A stretch of DNA of 64,000 nt, taken from Membranipora membranacea (Eukaryota > Bryozoa > Gymnolaemata > Cheilostomatida > Membraniporidae). Position numbers and translations under genes: made by a program. Shown here piece after piece: positions 35,660 through 47,290 of the stretch; the stretch's first letter is position 1; each line of letters starts with the position of its first letter. The notes under the pieces were generated by a model. It was not told where the DNA came from. It ran no database searches and worked only from the letters and a program-made list of their open reading frames with translations. The stretch spans positions 31,248,001-31,312,000 of the forward strand of contig OU612068.1 in the NCBI GenBank assembly GCA_914767715.1. The letters are read 5' to 3'.

Positions 35660-38600
35660 TCAACAAATGTACTGGAATGGTATTTCTTGACCCAAACTCC
35701 AGTTTTCTAGAAAGGCATCAAATTCTTTATTATCAGCGTCGGTGAAATGGTTTCTCCAATCTCCGACATCTCCTGCAAAACAAAAGAAATGGCGGTTACA
35801 TTTACAGCTTATCCATGCTTATATCATATTCTAGTTTAGCAAAAAAGTCCAAGCTTTCCGACTCATATTTATTTTGTACATATTGAATGCCATGAGGCAC
35901 CAGCTGATAAGTATACCTTTCCTGTAGATGGCTCTTGCTGTAGGATAAGTAGGTGGATGGTCAGGATCTTGATTACCGGCGGCTTGAGGTGTTGTGTTCA
36001 ACTGTAAATAAGAGCACAGATTTTTTATGGCAGTTGTGTGTATACTGAGAATAGTCAGGGAAAGGCTTCATGACTGTTTTTGTACTTAGAATTCTTTTCA
36101 GAAGCGATGGGCATCTTTATGAAAACACCAAATAATACAACTTGCCATGTCTGAAAGTTTATGGGCATACAAATAACATACCAATCTTATTGTCTTGTTA
36201 TGAGTAAGGATAATTTATAGCAGCATCATAGTCATACTCAATCAAAGGATATTATTAGACACATAGTGTATGTATGAAATAACATGTTTATAACAGTAGG
36301 AATGTGATTATAGATAAAGCCCGCACTCAAAAAAGGGCAAAAAGCTTTTTTTAATTTTAATGAGATTTTCTACCAACAGAAATATTTCTATTCAGTAGAC
36401 ACTAGACAGCATAACTTTTTAATAGACCATCCAATTCTATCTACATGTTTTGAATGAGTGATACTGTGATGGTAAATATAATAAACTCTAAACTCTAAAC
36501 TCTAAACTCTAAACTATAAACTCTAAATGTTATACTCAAATAATGATTCTAATAAGACAATGACTTTACCTTCTTGCTTGCGAGTTTGCATTCTTTCATC
36601 TTGTCGAATTGAGTAGCATTAGCAATTTGTTTGATGAGGCTATCTGATCTTGCTGTACCCATAAACTGATTTAACCTCTCAATTTCCTTGGCTGGGTTCT
36701 GCAGAGAAAGAGAGATTACAAACACTATGTTACCATATTTCGAATGAGTGGTCCACTCCCATTTCGAATGTTGAATACTAACGATTTCACTGATGAAAAA
36801 AACATGAAAATACATCTGACGGATCTGAACCCGGGCCTCCCGCGTCATTGTCAATTGAAGTCATTGTGTGCAGGCGCACCATCCATGCCACCATAAACGA
36901 TGAATGCGAATGAAATTGGTATCTGGTTTCGCATCAAGAAATGCCTATCGATATCTGCGAAAGTTGACTTAAATGCTTTCCCATGTATCGATTGGGCCTA
37001 AAACTGTTGTCATGTCGACATATGGGAACATAGTGATACCAAATCAGATATTGTGAGCTGCAAGCTTGTAAGCTGGTGGTTAGCACATAATGGCATACAG
37101 TGTCTGCAACATAAAAACAGCCAGCCAACAGTAAGAAGAAATTTCAGACCAATAAACTCTTTAAAAATGATTCATGTCAAATTTGATAGATATTTGATGA
37201 GATCAGATTTTGATAAGAAAACAAGCAAACACTCTAGTCATCGTCCAAAACAGCTGAAGTGGCATGGTAAAAACATATAAACGACTAAATAATACCACTA
37301 ATCAGGATTCAGGAGTTTCTTCTTACTTACTTTTTTCAGATCCTCATAAAATATCACTAGAAAGTCAGGATTGTCTTTAGCCAGTGGCCACATATATTCT
37401 AAATAATCCCAGTAAGTACCATAAAGTTGATCTTTGTCGAACATAATGTGCTGGAGGTAGTCTGAGAGCTTAAGCTCTGACCCTTTGACCTCTTCCGAGT
37501 CACTGTTTTCTCTTAGCTACAACAAGGTTGATCATGTGAGTTCAAGCCATGGACTTAGGCTATTAATAATGAAGTTAGACTCATGGATCAAGCACAGTAT
37601 TGCTTACAAACAAGCAGAACCTTTTCCCAGCCATTATAGGGTGTGAAATTCTACCAAATAGAGCTTCTCTGCTGAGACGAATATCCGGAGATTTACACCG
37701 TTTTATCTATCAAACAGCAACAGCTCTTTAATGTTAATAAAAACGAGGAAGTGGATGAGAACAGGGGGCTGGACTAATTTTTAATGTTTTCTCTCATTCT
37801 GTGCAGGTATTATCACATTTTTGATGTGACGGTAAAACTTACATGGTTTACAATGAAGTGGTAGAAGGACACAGCTGTATCCTTGGGGTTTCTTATCGCT
37901 GTCAAAAGAAACAGGTTATTTGACCACTAAGTAAAATATTTTAAACGTAACAATATGAGGGTGAATACTTGCTCTATGTAGATCAAAGTTGCCGCATAAG
38001 TGTCTTTGACTCTAACTGCCTCCCTAATACCAGGTCATGCCCCAACCAGGCGGTGCCAGTCATCATTCTCAGTGAAGCACACATCACGCTACTGGGGTTG
38101 ATTTTGATCTTTTTCCTGCAATTTTTGCATGCATTGACAGTGAGATTTCTTGGCTCAGCTACTATCAAATTTGATGTAATCAAAAATTGGCAATCAATAT
38201 CATAATTGTTTACCTAGGACAGTTTTTCGCCCTCTGAATTCTTTAGGCAGTACATCATATCGGTAGTGAGAGTTTATTACTCTCGGAGAAGGATAGTCTG
38301 CGTCCATGTCACTGATTGGAACCAGATCCATCATGCAGTCAACCTTAGAGAGATTGAGATACTCTGCTGTCCCTCGCAGCAGCATATTCATCACTTCCCA
38401 CAAAACATGTGTGCCTTTAAATAGTCAGAGTGAGCATCAAATATGTCAGATTTGTGATTATTTCAGATTTTTCAGATTAAAAAACTTTCCTCAAAATGAT
38501 TTAGATTGCCAAATAAAGTATTAAAAGGAAATGGTGAGCTGTACGTTCACCAAAATTATATTAGGAGTAGCGTGATGCTGCAAGATAAAAGAACTTGGCA

Positions 38601-38907
38601 CCTTGTTTATTGTGTTATCAAGTCAAAAGATAAATAGCCTTGTGGTAGTAATTCAGATAAAATAATGCAGACTGATGGTATAAATGATTGACTACTTACC
38701 ATTTTTCGGGTATGCTGCCAACATAAAATCTTCATCTCTCCACTTATACTCGTTCATGGCTTTATCGATCCTTTGAAAGAGCTCTTTATCACCAGGGTGA
38801 CCAGTGGCTACACAAGCTACTCTAACACTCCCATCATCACTAGTTTTATACCTCCCAGTAAACTCTCCGTTCAAAGGACTTCTCAAGAATATTTTGGCAT
38901 CACCCAT
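35660..38907 (-). CDS. SULT-B, cytosolic sulfotransferase, 325 aa
   Basis: Seven exons: 38700-38907, 38214-38414, 37843-37898, 37331-37516, 36570-36698, 35917-36001, 35660-35772; 978 bp in phase with a TGA. Motifs of a PAPS-dependent cytosolic sulfotransferase: YPKNGTH (Tyr66-His72), putative catalytic His119 (NSHYRYDVLPKEF), RNPKDTAVSFYHF (Arg139, Ser147), WDYLEYMWPLAKDNPD, and RKGDVGDWRNHFT (from Arg287). Its exon phases equal those of SULT-D, and exon 2 (201 bp) and exon 3 (56 bp) have the same length in SULT-A, B and D. It is the intact parent-like copy of the SULT-C pseudogene. Acceptor substrate unknown. Confidence 0.93.
36481..36534. repeat. 7-bp simple repeat (AAACTCT)n
   Basis: About six imperfect units of TCTAAAC in an intron of SULT-B. 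It is absent from the matching place of SULT-C, so it expanded after duplication or was lost there. Confidence 0.8.
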
Positions 38908-38957
38908 ATTTGTTCAAACAAGGGACACCTCAAAACACAAACTTATGACTACCTTGT

Positions 38958-39149
38958 GTGAATCAAAACACACTGTCTGAAATGAACATTGACTTTGACT
39001 GGACACAAAAGGTACAACTCAGAGACAAGAACTATGGAGCCAGTGACCCAGTCAAACTCAGATCAGATTATATTTATGGTAAGGGAGAAAAGATTACTGA
39101 AGCATTTCAAAATTGTGGGATGATTGATGTTTTCATAATGCTAAGCTAA
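38958..39149 (+). CDS. short conserved open frame upstream of SULT-B
   Basis: 63 codons containing DFDWTQKVQLRDKNYGASDP and KITEAFQ, starting 51 bases from the SULT-B start on the other strand. The duplicated flank of SULT-C (about 43152-43299) has a matching frame (DFDRTKKLQLSDKNYGVSDP) that stays open over about 45 codons, though its ATG is lost. It could be a small divergent gene or just a shared 5' region. The product is not recognised. Confidence 0.25.
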   Translation: MNQNTLSEMNIDFDWTQKVQLRDKNYGASDPVKLRSDYIYGKGEKITEAFQNCGMIDVFIMLS

Positions 39150-39171
39150 GCAAACCAAATATGATCTAGGC

Positions 39172-40487
39172 CAGCCATTCTCAACCTCGGCCAAATCGGC
39201 CATTTCGGCCGAATTGGTCATTTTGCTCGGCGAAACGCACCCTTACCACAAAAAAAAGTTGAGAAACATTTTCTTTTCTTGATCAATAATAAAAAATTTA
39301 AAGAAAATTCCGCAGCATTTTGTCACAACTGATATTCCAGCTAGCACACACAGAAAAGTCTGATTATTGCTCTATTGTAGTAAATGGTGTGTATTCATAG
39401 GTAGGTAAGCAGGTAAACCGAATATTGCCATAATAGCATAAGTATGCATTGACTCTATTTATGTTTGTCATTATGAAACTGTCGAATTTCTATATGTTGT
39501 CAACAAATTTATAACCAGAACATGTGAACTATCCTTCAGCACTATTAGGCCAGAAGCAGCTATAGCATAAGTTGTTATGGCACGGACAATATTTGATGGC
39601 AGGATACTGATCACGTTTTATACTTCATTGGTGTATGTTCTGTAAAATTCACCGGGTGTACCCAGTTGTAGTGGTCATATTTAGAAATTAAAAGGTGTTT
39701 TGTTTGGGCATTATATGTGTGGGGAAATAACTCCTATTCTGCATAATCTAAGTAATCTAATCATCAGGGAATTCCAGGTTGAAATTGCATTGTGGGATTT
39801 CGTTGACATGGCAATCAATTCACCAAGTAAACTTGGAGAGAAGGCTGCTCGTATCATACCAGCACAAATTGAAAAATTTCAATTGAATTATGTCAAACTA
39901 GTTATGGGACTAGTATCAAAGATTATAAATACTTGATGGCAAGATACTTGATGCTAGTATGATATTGTATGGTCCTAAGACCACTGTCAGAGTCTGAAAA
40001 AAGGATATGCCAGCTTCGCATACTTTCCTAACATGCTAATGACATGATATGGGGATATGCGGTAGCGCTGTATCTCATCAACCATCTCATGCAATGATAA
40101 AACATATACAATGTAGAACCCAGTACTATAGTCTTGACTTGTGCCAACTGCATCAAACTCTTGACTTCCCACTTATCACATATCGATAGTGTGAATATTT
40201 GGGGTATGCAGTAGTGCTGCGGCTGACCTCTTCAACTGGGTACACACTTTTTTCCTACATCAAATTTGTCTCTCTCTATCATGTTTTGAGCAGTCTTATG
40301 TCTAGGCTGCTTTTTGTCTTGTTCTCGTTGAGATGTAGTGCTGTCGCTGACCATAAGTTATAAAAATAATACATGCTAGGAAAAATAGACTGGGTTCTTC
40401 AGGATAGCCTTGCTGCACTTGGTGGTTCGTGATCGTTTGATGTATAGATCGGTCTGACACTTGCTAACAGATCTCATCGTAGGTATC
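39172..40487. other. spacer between duplicated units
   Basis: No gene is recognised. It starts with a C/G-rich GGCCAAATCGGCC-type palindromic stretch near 39190 and has direct repeats of GGGATATGC.GTAG near 40050 and 40200. Confidence 0.35.
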
Positions 40488-40780
40488 GTGGTTGACAGAG
40501 TATTTCTAGATAGATTATTCACCCACCCTATTTATTTCTAGTCCCATTTTATAAGAAGAGTATTTTATTACAGTAATACAGGTTATGTTACTAGTCAGAT
40601 GTTATACCACCCGAATGTTTATAGAGCTTATAGAGCAAACACCCTCATCCATTCTTTTTGACAAAGAATTATGTTGGGGCGTTTTTAGTAATGAAATAAG
40701 TAATTGACCAGCCATGATAACGTGTCAAAGTGCTCTGTGTAGCGTTTTATAGTGTTTTCTTAAAATATTGCTTATTCGGA

Positions 40781-43058
40781 TCAACAACTGTATTGAAATG
40801 GTATTTCTTGACCCAAACTCCAGTTTTCTAGAAAGGCATCAAACTCTTTATTATCAGTGTCGGTAAAATGGTTTCTCCAATCTCCGACATCTCCTACAAA
40901 ACAGAAGAAATGGTGGTTACATTTACAGCTTATGGACGCTTATATCATGTATAGGCCTATTCTAGATTAGCGAAAGATTCCAAGCCTTTCCATTTCATTA
41001 ACTTGCCATAAAACTCATTTATTTATTTTGTACATATTGAATGCCATGAGGCACCAGCTGATAATTATACCTTTCCTGTAGATCGCTCTTGCTACTGGAT
41101 AAGTGGATGGATGGTCAGGAAATTGATTACCGGCGGCTTGAGGTGTTGTGTTCAACTGTAAATAAGAGCACAGATTGTTTATGGTAGTTGTTTGTATACT
41201 GAGAATAGTCAGGGACAGGCTTCATGACTGTTTTTGTACTTCACATTCTTTTCAGAAGCCACGGGCATCTTGATGGACTCACCAAATAATACAACTTGCC
41301 ATGGCTGAAAGCTTATAAGCATACATCTTTTTGTTACATACCAACATTAGTCTTTTTATGAGTAAGGATAATTTACGCTCACTGCAAGATCAAAACAGCA
41401 TCATACTAATAAAAAAAAAGATTTACGTCCATTTATAGTCTCGATACCCTGTGATACCGTGTGAGAAACCATGATGTTGCTTGGTTTTGTTTGTCTCGGT
41501 ATCAGTATGGGTCTACGGACTGGATACTCATGGGGCACAGGAGCATTTGAGGTCCGATGCTCTTCCTGACACCACCGTGACACCCCTGGAAGCAAACACG
41601 GGACCTCACGATTGAAAGACCAATGCCTTATCATACTAATACCCAATCAAAAAACAATATTAGACAAACAATTTATATGAAATATCAGATAAAAATGTAT
41701 GTATGCCTTGCTCAATAATGATACTATATATTATGTAGTCTGAGCCCCCCAGTCCTTTGCCCCTCGCCCGACAGCCCCCCGACTTTACCTTCTTGCTTGC
41801 GAGTTTGTAGTCTTTCATCTTATCGAATTGAGTAGCATCAGCAATTTGTTTGATTAGGCTATCTGATCTTGCTGTACCCATAAACTGATTTATCCTCACA
41901 ATTTCCTTGGCTGGGTCCTGCAGTTAAATAATTAAAAAAAAACCTTCATCTCTATATGCAAAGAGTTTGATCATGTGCGTTCAAGCCATAGAATAGTTAA
42001 TGATAATAAATTTTGACTTGTTGATCAAGCCCAGTTTGGCTTACAAACAAGCAGAACCTTTTCCCAGCCCCATGTAGGGTGTGAGATTCTATCAAATAGA
42101 GCCTATCTGCTGAGACGAATATCAGGAGATTTACACCGTGGATGAGAACGGGAGACTGGACTAATGTTTAACGTTTTCTCTCACTCTGTGCAGGTACTAC
42201 ATTTTTGAGTTGATATTAAAACTTACATGGTTTACGATATCATCTCGTATACATGTATATTGAGTATGGCAGAATGTAATACAATTCAATTTCAATTACA
42301 ATTACAATTATACAAGTGGTAGAAGGACACAGCTGTGTCCTTGGGGTTTCTTATCGCTGTCAAAAGAAACACAGGTATTTAAAAACTGAGTGAAATATTT
42401 GAAAAAACAGTACGAGAGTGAAATACTTGCTCAAAATTTAGCCAAGTTGACGCAGAAATCTCTTATACTGTAACTTGCGCCCTAACAAGATGGGTGCCAG
42501 CCATCATTCTCGTCAGTGATGCAATTTTACACAATCAGGCTTCTGGTGTTGAATAGGATCTATTTATCCAGCAGTCTCTCAAAGCAATGTGGCTGATGTT
42601 TGCATGCATTCATTGACAGTTAGCCTTCAGTTCACTGTTCAGATACTGTGAAATTTATGGTAATCAAAACCGGAAACAGAAATTGGTAATACAGAGTTTT
42701 AAGCTGCGTTTACATTGTCAACTAATCTGCATAATTGAACAACACCGACATACCATAACTGTCGGCAGTAAATGTCGGTGTAATATAGGTTATAACGATT
42801 TTGCTTTTACACTAGATTTGTCGGTCTAATAACTCTACCCTGATCTATCAATCAAGCAACTATATTGACCAATGGTTACTATTACTCTCTCCACTTATAC
42901 TCGATCATGGCTTTATCGATCCTTTGAAAGAGCTCTTTATCACCAGGATGTCCGGAGGCTATACAAGCTACTCTAACACTCCCATCATCACTAGTTTTAT
43001 ACCTCCCAGTAAACTCTCCGTTCAAAGGACTTCTCAAGAAGGATTTGGTATCGTCCAT
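40781..43058 (-). pseudogene. SULT-C, sulfotransferase pseudogene (copy of SULT-B)
   Basis: Recognisable pieces: exon 1 42895-43058 (truncated, so the YPKNG loop is missing and the frame runs into TAA after EYKWRE), part of exon 3 42314-42356 (split by a non-homologous insert), exon 5 41789-41917, exon 6 41071-41155 and exon 7 40781-40893 (all three intact). Exons 2 and 4 are gone although the flanking intron sequence remains. A SINE lies between exons 5 and 6. Without the 5' PAPS-binding loop, the catalytic His exon and the dimer region, no active enzyme can be made. High similarity to SULT-B in surviving exons shows the copy is fairly young. Confidence 0.9.
41411..41629 (-). mobile_element. 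tRNA-derived SINE, copy 2, in SULT-C
   Basis: It matches the SINE at 14176-14402 in reverse orientation and is truncated within the A-box side. Exact 11-bp direct repeats ATCATACTAAT at 41400-41410 and 41630-41640 mark the insertion. On the element strand it ends in a T run after GGACGTAAATC. Confidence 0.85.
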
Positions 43059-44054
43059 TTTATTTTAAATCAAGAGACACCTCAAGGCACCAACTTATTT
43101 ATGACTTATCTTATGTGAATCAAAACACACTGTCTGAAATAAACTGAACTAGACTTTGACCGGACTAAAAAGTTACAACTCAGTGATAAAAACTATGGGG
43201 TCAGTGACCCAGTTAAACTCAGGTCAGACTGTTTGTATGATAATGGGCAGAAGATTACTGAAGCGTTTCAAATTGCTATAATTACATGTATGATGTAATG
43301 ATGTTTTCATTATGTTAGTTGAAACTTGATAACCCATAGACTTAATATACTACCTAGACAGGCCAATAGCATTCAATACTGTCCCACTTAAATAGCACGA
43401 CATGACGTAATTAGTTTGTGCTGTGAGCCATAGTTTACTATATACCATTCAATGAAATAATGTGAAAAATCGAGGGACGCCGGGCATGATATCGGCCTTT
43501 GTCCCGCCCCTAATTATTTAAACACAGAGAAAATTTGTGAGTTTATGTAAAAGACCTTTCCGCACGAGATGGTATAAAAAATTGACTCCTTAGGCGAATC
43601 CAAAGCGAGAACAGACCTGATAATTTACAATCATTAGCCAATAAATATTGAAACAAATACAGCCATCTACCCTTAACACTAGTACCACTACTATTCAAAT
43701 GCACAGGATACCCACAACACAGTATCACAAATACTTTGTTGGATGAGCCAGATCAAAGCACCACCACCATCATCATAGATTTTTGCATAAATATTCCTAG
43801 TCATGACTGAGCACAACCTGCTCAGCTTGGATTCCTTGTTAAAAGATTTTACTGCAAATTTTATTGTCGCTTCATGAGGAAGAATAGATCTGTGCTGTAA
43901 ATTGATTATGCCAACTCCAGATATGTATGTATGATGAAGTCTTTGGTAATCTCTCATCGATGAAATAATATAGTAAATCAAGACACTCAGGGTATAGTAC
44001 CAGCCAAATTATATTAGATCTGTTTTAATTTATGAGATAAAAATTATCAAAACA

Positions 44055-44580
44055 AATACAGCCCTGTACTTAACCACTTATATCACTACATGACAAAAAA
44101 GAGGGCTGTTACTGCGGGATTGTACTATAATTTCTGAGGGCACAACCAAGGCTAACGGCTACCACTATCAGCGATTGCTACCATATTCGATGTGACTGAT
44201 TACAGCATAAGCTAAATCTTATCGACACAAATACAGCCATGAAGCTAGCCACTTCTTATCACTACTTTGTAAAAAATATGAATATATACTGTTGAGTTAT
44301 ACTAATTGTTGTGGGCACGACAAAAATTAAAAACACTACCACTATCAGCGAGCATTGCAAAGTTAGATATGACTGGTTGCAGTATACATTAAACTTAATC
44401 AAATTAGTAGAGCAATGTAAGCTAACCACTTCCTACACTACTTAGCAAAAAAATATATATACTGTGGGATTATACTGAATTTTGCGGATGGGTCAAAGAC
44501 TAGAAAACTACCACTATCGGTGATTGCTGCAAAATTTCCAAATGAGACACTATCACTATCAGCGATCGCTGAAAATTAGA
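44055..44580. repeat. subterminal tandem repeats, unit about 170-190 bp, in the P-like element
   Basis: Three diverged units start with ACAAATACAGCC-like sequence (44055, 44227, 44400) and each contains TACCACTATC[A/G]GCGA or variants (44160, 44338, 44511). They lie on one side of the element only and could serve as transposase-binding repeats (inference). Confidence 0.6.
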
Positions 44581-45649
44581 TATGACTGAACACAATAAGC
44601 CTGCTCAGTTTGGAGCGCTTATTGTCAGTGTTTGCTGCGAGTTTGGTTGTTTCATGGTGTATTCTGACCAGCGTATATCTCTTCACTATTAGACACTGTG
44701 GATAGTGTGGGAAGGAACGGAAAATTGTTGGGATAGCATCCTTTTTTAGCAAAGCTCTCCCACCCACACCAGGAGGCCTTCTAAATGTATCTTGTTTCAA
44801 ATGTTCGCAACAAAGAACATCATATTTGGATGGAGTCCAGTTCTTGCGTTTAACGGCCGAAACCCATACCTTTAGTCTCTCCTCGTTATTTCTGGGGAAG
44901 GCGTGGAAGCTTAAATTAGGATTTCCTGCCGGGTTATTTCCACAGCCGTAGGCTGCACACCAGTTCCTAGATGACTTTTTCTAAAAGCATCACAAATGAT
45001 AACATATACAATAATTATCATTAAACTACAGCTTTTGATATAATAAACAGAAATTGTAAAATCAATTTCATAGCAGTGTCAGCATGGCAAAGAAAGATTT
45101 GCGAGATCACCGATTAAGTCTACTCACACTTTTTGACTGCTGTGCCAGTTCTGAGTTAGATATTTCGGGAGTAAATCAGAATTGTCATCTCAAATAGTGT
45201 CCCTCCAGCCCCCCCCCCCCCCGCCCCATCACTATCGTTCCACCTTTTTTCTCTAACATTCAAATTTTATCACACCCATCGATTATTATTTACGATGTCT
45301 TATATATAGCCTTAAATTTAAGTGCATGTATAGAAGGATGTGGGTATTATTATGTGACAATATTTAATTGATTTCTATTTAAAAATAAATAAGGAAGCCT
45401 GTCCTCTTAGATGGATGGGACAAGCAGAAATTATGTCAAAAAATTCAATCCAATAAAGACCGAAATATGACAATGCATACATGAGAGCCACCACTGGGCT
45501 GTTTCTTACCTTATCATCTTGTGAAGTGGTAGCAGCAGGATTTTCATCTTGTGAAGATGAGGCAGCAAGATTATCATCTTATCATCTTGTGAAGATGAGG
45601 CAGCCAGATTATCATCTTGTGAAGACGAGGTAGCAGGCTGTAGGCTCAT
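44576..45649 (-). pseudogene. THAP-domain protein of the P-like element, frameshifted
   Basis: Exon 1 45510-45649 (ATG at 45649) and exon 2 44576-44980 on the minus strand. Exon 2 holds a complete THAP C2CH zinc finger: CAAYGCGN, SFHAFPRN, the Trp of RKNWTPS, CCEHL, and the diagnostic AIPTIF end. THAP binds DNA in P transposases and THAP proteins. Exon 1 is a Ser-Gln-Asp-rich repeat (SSSQDDNLAA). It carries a tandem 8-bp duplication (GATGATAA), so its first part is out of frame with the THAP exon. After the domain the frame ends at about 135 codons with no catalytic region. Confidence 0.8.
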
Positions 45650-46425
45650 TTAAAAATAGTTTTGCTATAAACTGAGCGGCGTGGGTATTATATCCAAAAC
45701 TTCCATGTTTGCCTTGTATCTCGCAACTGATGATAGTAAAATTGCAGCTGGGCTTACTTGTGAAGATGAGACAGCAGGCCGCAGGTTCACGTTATATAAA
45801 TAAATAATCTCAAGTATGAATATTCATACTTTGAAAATTCAAAGTATGAATATTAAAACCAGTAACCACTTTGTTTACATAGTATCTTTCATCTTCTGTT
45901 TCAGTACAGGGCTGTATTTGTTTTGATAATTTGTATCTCATAAATTAAAACAGATCCAATATAATTTGGCTGGTATTATACTCTGCGTGCCTTGATTTAC
46001 TATATTATTTCATCGATGAGAGATGACCATAGACTTAATATATATATGTTAAGGGTATATGGCTGTGTTTGTTTCAATATTTATTGGCTAATGATTGTAA
46101 CTTGTCAGGTCTGTTCTCGCTTTGGATTCGCCTAAGGAGTCAATTTTTTATACCATCTCGTGCGGAAAGGTCTTTTACATAAACTCAGAAATTTTCTCTG
46201 TGTTTAAATAATTAGGGGCCGGACAAAGGCCGATATCATGTCCGGCGTCCCTCGATTTTTCACATTATTTCATTGAATGGTATATAGTAAACTATGGCTC
46301 ACAGCACAAACTAATTACGTCATGTCCTGCTATTTAAGTGGGACACATTATGATCAGTGAAGCATAAGCATTGTCCTGTCTAGGTAGTATATTAAGTCTA
46401 TGTGATAACCTAACCAAATATGATC

Positions 46426-47290
46426 TAGGCATTCACGAAGCCTTATCTTTCTCTGTGCTAATATTGTTCAGTCCCATTATCAGCATATTACAATTTTCCA
46501 GGCATAGTGATAAACCTGCAAAAAGAATTCAGCATGCTGTAGGTAGACAATGGTTTCAGCAGTGCCTTCAATATCGTCAACATAATACACGGCTGGCAAT
46601 CTCATCATCCCCATAAAAAAGTGGGTTGATGGTGCAAATTAGCAAGGCCGCTATTCACTACTCCGAGTCATGCACTTGCATCCTACAAGCTCTTATCACA
46701 TTTGTTAGTTGTCGTTGCCTACTCAAAAGTTACTGTCCAAAAAATTTGTTCCACAAAAAATGACCAGCACAAATATTTCACTATTTTTAGATTTTCTTAT
46801 AATGCCACGCTGACATCTTCTGCTTGTACTATGACCAACCTAATGGCGTATCAATCATTATAGTTTTTCATTCTTACCAAACTTTTCTGAAACACACGGT
46901 CTAATTTTCTTCAGCTTTGACCACATTGATGATGATTAAAGTTTGTACATGACATGACATGAGATAACATAACATAATTTTAATATTGCTATTTTATAAT
47001 TGATATCCGTCTCACTGTTTATTGCCCTGTAGTGCGACAGCAGGCGTGTTGCTGCTAGACGAGCTCAATTTGTTCTTTCAGAGAATTTATGTTAGTATGT
47101 TAGCTCCCATATCCTACTTTGTTATTTATTAACAGAACCTGCACCGATTGTTTAATTTGTCAGTCAAGCGGTACAGGTCAGTGATCCCATGTCACCTTTT
47201 GCTCCCATTAAGCTTAGCACTAAGAATGTTTGACCTATACGTGCATTACCTCACTTGGATTAATCAAGCTGGACATCAAGCACTGTGAAG
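46426..47290. other. intergenic region upstream of SULT-D
   Basis: No gene is recognised. It should carry the promoter of the plus-strand SULT-D. Confidence 0.4.

Larger units (their letters stand above)
35377..39171. repeat. tandem segmental duplication, left unit (with SULT-B)
   Basis: Starting near TATTTCTAGATAGATTATTC (35389) and ending near CCAAATATGATCTAGGC (39155-39171), this block matches 40488-46425 in the same orientation, including 3' flank, introns, exons and 5' flank. It gave rise to SULT-B and SULT-C. Confidence 0.85.
43335..46402. mobile_element. P-element-like DNA transposon carrying a THAP exon, 3068 bp
   Basis: The 28-bp terminal inverted repeats are perfect, start CATAGACTTAATATACTA and end at 43335 and 46402. 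Exact 8-bp direct repeats TGATAACC at 43327-43334 and 46403-46410 are the target duplication. Subterminal inverted arms pair about 43380-43690 with 46025-46360 and about 43955-44076 with 45904-46019. The interior encodes a THAP DNA-binding domain. An 8-bp duplication, CA-starting termini and THAP together are known traits of the P superfamily. No catalytic transposase domain is visible, so the copy is probably non-autonomous. The SULT-B flank provides the empty site. Confidence 0.85.
40488..46425. repeat. tandem segmental duplication, right unit (SULT-C plus P-like insertion)
   Basis: It matches 35377-39171 unit for unit. It is longer because a 3.07-kb P-like transposon sits in the 5' flank and a SINE in an intron; it is reduced by loss of two exons. 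Confidence 0.8.

Noticed and set aside
36481-36534. Interstitial telomere repeat
   Set aside because: The unit is AAACTCT, not TTAGGG or another known telomere unit; it is a simple intronic repeat.
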